Assembly (NCBI RefSeq): GCF_008831285.2
Contig: NW_022204651.1
Coordinates: 12,501-25,000 of the forward strand
Direction: 5' to 3'
Source of the DNA: Nymphaea colorata
Taxonomy: Eukaryota; Streptophyta; Magnoliopsida; Nymphaeales; Nymphaeaceae
Length of the DNA: 12,500 bases
Every line of letters begins with the position of its first letter. The stretch's first letter is position 1. A program made the position numbers and the translations under genes. Shown here in pieces: positions 9,604-12,500 of this stretch. Below the pieces are notes generated by a model that saw nothing but the letters and a program-made list of their open reading frames with translations, was not told the DNA's origin and did no database searches.

Positions 9604-9959
9604 CTCCAAAAATCCCCAAACTTGGTCAGCAACAAGTAGACATCCTCAGGAGTGGACGCTCCAAGTTTGAGCCAAATCCGACGAGTTTAAGGCCAGGTCG
9701 TTGAGCTCTGAAAATCGCGCACGTTCTGTCCTTCGTTCAGAAATGTATCAGGCGCAGAACAGCTTCAGGACTGCTGGAGAGGTCTTCGATGGAAAAATCA
9801 TAACAATTCATAGACACCTCCAAAAATCCTGAAATTTGGACTGTAGCAAGACCACTAGCCAAGGAGTAGACGCTCCAAATTTGAGCTGAATCTGAGCTGT
9901 CTAGACCCCAGTCGTTGATCCCTCAAAGTCGCTGTAGTTCTGTCGCCTGTTTCAGGAAG
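9604..9959. repeat. Degenerate ~214-bp-period repeat inside the right LTR
   Basis: The right-LTR counterpart of the repeat at 1233-1588, with copies at about 9604-9743 and 9818-9959. It is identical by eye to the left-LTR version at the corresponding offset of 8371. Confidence 0.6.
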
Positions 9960-11174
9960 AGCCGTCGTGCAGAAGAACAGCCACAGGTCTTCAAATCGCC
10001 ACTCCGCCTCAATGCGATCAAATCAAGAGATGAAACCACTTGCAATCGACAGATAATTAAATTTGGAACAAGCTAAAGTCAATAGATCACCCGGTGATGC
10101 TGCATTCCCAATGTTCTAAGCGAATATTGGGTTACAGCCGCCTGTGGCGGAGAAACAGGGATGCTCGCCGCCGATTCCCGCCAGATTCAGACCGTCGCCT
10201 CCAGAAACGCCATCTACAGTCCGATCGACGTCAAATTTGGTGGAGATGATCTCAGGGATGTTGGGAATCTAATGGCACCGGAATCGTGAAGATCCAACGG
10301 TTGGATCGCCGGAAGTGTCGCCGGAAACAGGAACTGGTCGGCGGAACTGCGTGACAGAACCTACTCCGACTTCTCAAGCTCGTAACTCACTCAATACTGA
10401 ACGGATTGACGCGATTCCACTTCCTATAGAAAGCTTGGTTCGGTGGGAAGCGAACAGTATCAAAATCCCCAAAAGTTATGGCCGATTGACCCTTCGATTT
10501 AAGCTCGGATTGAGACTGGCTGTGGTAGGCCTGTTTCAACCGAATGCTCAAAAAGAGGCTCGATCATCCTCCAAACGACCCCCAAACCCATTCTCCTTCG
10601 CTTCGATCCTTCTTCAGATCATCCTCACGGATTCCAGAAGGATCCCACGGCATACAAACGAATTGGGGAGGCGATTTACAGTCACTACAAGAGGAAATGA
10701 CGCTGGAAAAACACACTTAGCTGTATTTCTGCTGAACGGACGATCAAATGCATCTCAGATCTTCACACCGCCGTGTAGGCATTGCGCGAAGGCTGGAGAA
10801 TGCCTTCCGGATGGTGGATGACGCCTCTCGACACCCCTGTGGCTGAGGAGTCCGCACGGCATTCACCTTTGCTTCTGCTCGGGTAGACGATGAAGAAGAC
10901 AACCCGCCGGCTGCTTGCTTCGTTTCACCTCCTAGTAGAGAAAACCAGCGGAGGGTGTGGGATAATGTCGGGTTGCCAATCCGCCATTGATGAATCTGAG
11001 GAGGCTGGAGAAGAACCTCAGATGTTTCACACAGAAATGGGGAGGAAGAAGAAGATGGAGGCGCAAGAAACGCGCGGGTGAAGAGAAACCTGTTTCTATT
11101 AGAAACTTTGTCCAAAAATCATTAACAACTTAGGGTTAACTTCACAAAGACACTATTTAAAGTGTAGCATGACT

Positions 11175-11240
11175 CGGTTCGGTCTATGTCTCGAACCGGG
11201 TCGGTACAAAACTGAAACATAACTAAAAATGAAACCGGTT
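11175..11240. repeat. GGTTC/GAACC motif cluster in the right LTR
   Basis: The right-LTR copy of the cluster at 2803-2868, offset by 8372. In the promoter-bearing LTR it lies upstream on the minus strand of most of the leader and next to a TTTAAATAG box, so it could be regulatory. This is inference from position only. Confidence 0.4.
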
Positions 11241-12040
11241 CCTACTAAAAACGCTGGATTTGGATCGGGTCCTAAGACGGGATCCTGTCAAAACCGCTCC
11301 GACTGACCCGTAATGCTGTAATCACTCCGTCTCGGCCTGAAATGGTCGGCTTGGGGCTGAAAACTCCTCCAACTCAGTCTCGGTCCACTGGGCATGTGTG
11401 GCTAGGTCGGTCAGCTGGGCCCGGACAACTCCAGCTCACTGCATCGGCTAGCCTCCCTAAGAAAAATGCTGTCCTCGCTGGAATGACCTCCGTGCGTGAT
11501 ACCCTCGGAACAAGGATCGGCCACCCGCCCGAGTGCTGCTGCTGCTAGTGGTGATGGTGGTGCCCGCTCGTTAGCCTCTCTAAGGTTTCCGCTGTGCACT
11601 CTGATAGCGTCCTCGCTCGCTACAACCTCACAATGCTCCAGGTGACCTCCAGCGTCGACGCTCTCCTGCGCGCGGCACCCGTCTGCGTCCTCGATGCCCG
11701 GTAGTCGGCGATGTCCCTCGGCTGTGCGCTCGGCCGTGCCCCGGAGTTGTGCTGCGCCTGTGGCCGGCAGTGGCATGCCTCCGACGATTACCTGGTGTGA
11801 CGTTAGGCCTTGTGTGGCGTTATTAGCGCTACAAGCTGCACCATTCACAGTTAGTAAAGCCTCTCTGCCCCTTACACTCAGTGGCCAAGTCTCACCCTTA
11901 CCAAGTCTCTCATGCCCATCTGGCGACAAAGGGTTCGCGCAGACAAGCTTAGCGCTATCGGCCTGTGGTAGTTGATGGGATTCGGCAGCAATCAAGGCTA
12001 GGGCTATAGTCCCGGCCTAGTCCTAGGGAGTTCCGTATCA

Positions 12041-12500
12041 GTCTCCCATCCTGGCCGTTCACTGGCTGTTTTGGTTCCGATGGCTATGCGGCGTGAAGGC
12101 GACCGTGGGAGGCTGTGTTTGGGTGGTGGGGGCTGGTTTGCGTCATGGCTGTTTTGGTTTGCCATGAACCGTTTGGGTGATGTGCTTGTTATATTGGTGT
12201 GGTTGACGCTAAGTTTGTTTTGCCCCTACGTTTGGTCTCTGTATTGCTGCCGCTTTGGTGGAACGCCGTCTTGTTAAGGACATTAACGCAGCCCATCCGC
12301 ATGGTGTGCGGAGGGCTTGGGCGTGCGGCTTTTTGGCCTCTCAGCTTTTGTGCTGATCGTTGGTTATTTCTGTCGTTACGTCGGCTTTATGGATTCTCAG
12401 TACGTTTCGGGCGCCGGTGGGCAGTTTTTTAATGCTGTTCTTCCTAAAACGTCGTCCGCAGTGATGTCAAAAACGAAACGATGATTGACCGTCGGTAGCT
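12041..12500. other. Right host flank, no gene recognised
   Basis: This DNA lies outside the element. It is rich in T and G on the + strand. A 13-base direct repeat GGCTGTTTTGGTT occurs at 12064-12076 and 12147-12159. A + strand frame is open from the LTR border to 12277 (about 79 codons) and another from 12287 to 12484. Neither translation resembles a family I know, and the hydrophobic look of the first follows from the T-rich composition. It may be part of an older repeat or of a gene extending beyond the window. Confidence 0.45.

Larger units (their letters stand above)
157..12040 (-). mobile_element. Complete Ty3/gypsy LTR retrotransposon (chromovirus, Reina-like), minus strand
   Basis: Two direct LTRs of 3,504 and 3,513 bp bracket an internal region of 4,867 bp. 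Read on the minus strand the order is 5' LTR, primer-binding site, gag-pol, polypurine tract, 3' LTR. The pol order (protease, RT, RNase H, integrase, chromodomain-like tail) is that of Ty3/gypsy chromoviruses and excludes Ty1/copia. RT and RNase H wording such as [20 protein letters not shown] and [13 protein letters not shown] resembles plant Reina-type elements; this placement is from memory of the family, not from a tree. All enzyme motifs are intact and the LTRs are nearly identical, so the copy may be autonomous and recently active. No target-site duplication is seen at the canonical ends. Confidence 0.95.
8528..12040 (-). repeat. Right LTR (5' LTR of the minus-strand element)
   Basis: This is the partner of 157-3660, with TG...CA ends on the + strand. 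It holds the element's promoter and 5' leader on the minus strand, although no convincing core promoter could be assigned. It differs from the left LTR by G at 8715, an extra C at 10732 and the 8 bases GGCTATAG at 12002-12009. That 8-base block contains a minus-strand TAG (12004-12006) in the gag-pol frame. No gene is recognised. The 3' part (minus-strand U3, 11411-12000) holds a long open frame on the minus strand, matching the gag-pol extension seen in the left LTR. Confidence 0.95.

Noticed and set aside
12041-12060. Purine-rich minus-strand sequence before the right LTR that could be a polypurine tract of a neighbouring tandem element
   Set aside because: The minus-strand translation beyond the LTR does not resemble the integrase or chromodomain tail that precedes the true polypurine tract at 3661, so there is no sign of a second element.
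1-12500. CRISPR array, tRNA or rRNA genes, or bacterial defence system
   Set aside because: I see no regularly spaced identical repeats, no tRNA cloverleaf boxes and no rRNA-like stretch. The only tRNA-related sequence is the primer-binding site.

Overview
The window is almost entirely one complete, nearly undamaged LTR retrotransposon of the Ty3/gypsy (Metaviridae) superfamily. It lies on the minus strand from 157 to 12040 (11,884 bp). The host is most likely a flowering plant, and a eudicot would fit. The reasons are the primer-binding site for initiator tRNA-Met, the plant-type chromovirus Gag-Pol with a C-terminal chromodomain-like tail, and the plant-like base composition. Nothing in the window identifies the species, and no bacterial or viral genes are present.

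Layout, left to right on the + strand: 1-156 host flank; 157-3660 the LTR that is 3' with respect to the element (3,504 bp); 3661-3673 a weak polypurine tract; 3039-8486 one uninterrupted minus-strand gag-pol frame whose last ~206 codons run into the LTR; 8510-8521 the primer-binding site; 8528-12040 the element's 5' LTR (3,513 bp); 12041-12500 host flank. Transcription would start in the right-hand LTR and run leftward. One polyprotein would supply Gag, protease, reverse transcriptase, RNase H and integrase with a chromodomain-like tail, in that order. The catalytic residues I could locate are intact.

Compared by eye, the two LTRs differ by one substitution, one 1-base indel and one 8-base indel, so the insertion is very young. 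The 8-base indel is the most interesting point. With it (right LTR) the gag-pol frame would stop 11 codons inside the LTR. Without it (left LTR) the frame continues for another 195 codons. No target-site duplication is visible at the expected ends. The pol sequence looks Reina-like, yet the LTRs are far longer than is usual for that lineage. I found no separate accessory gene, RNA gene or CRISPR array.
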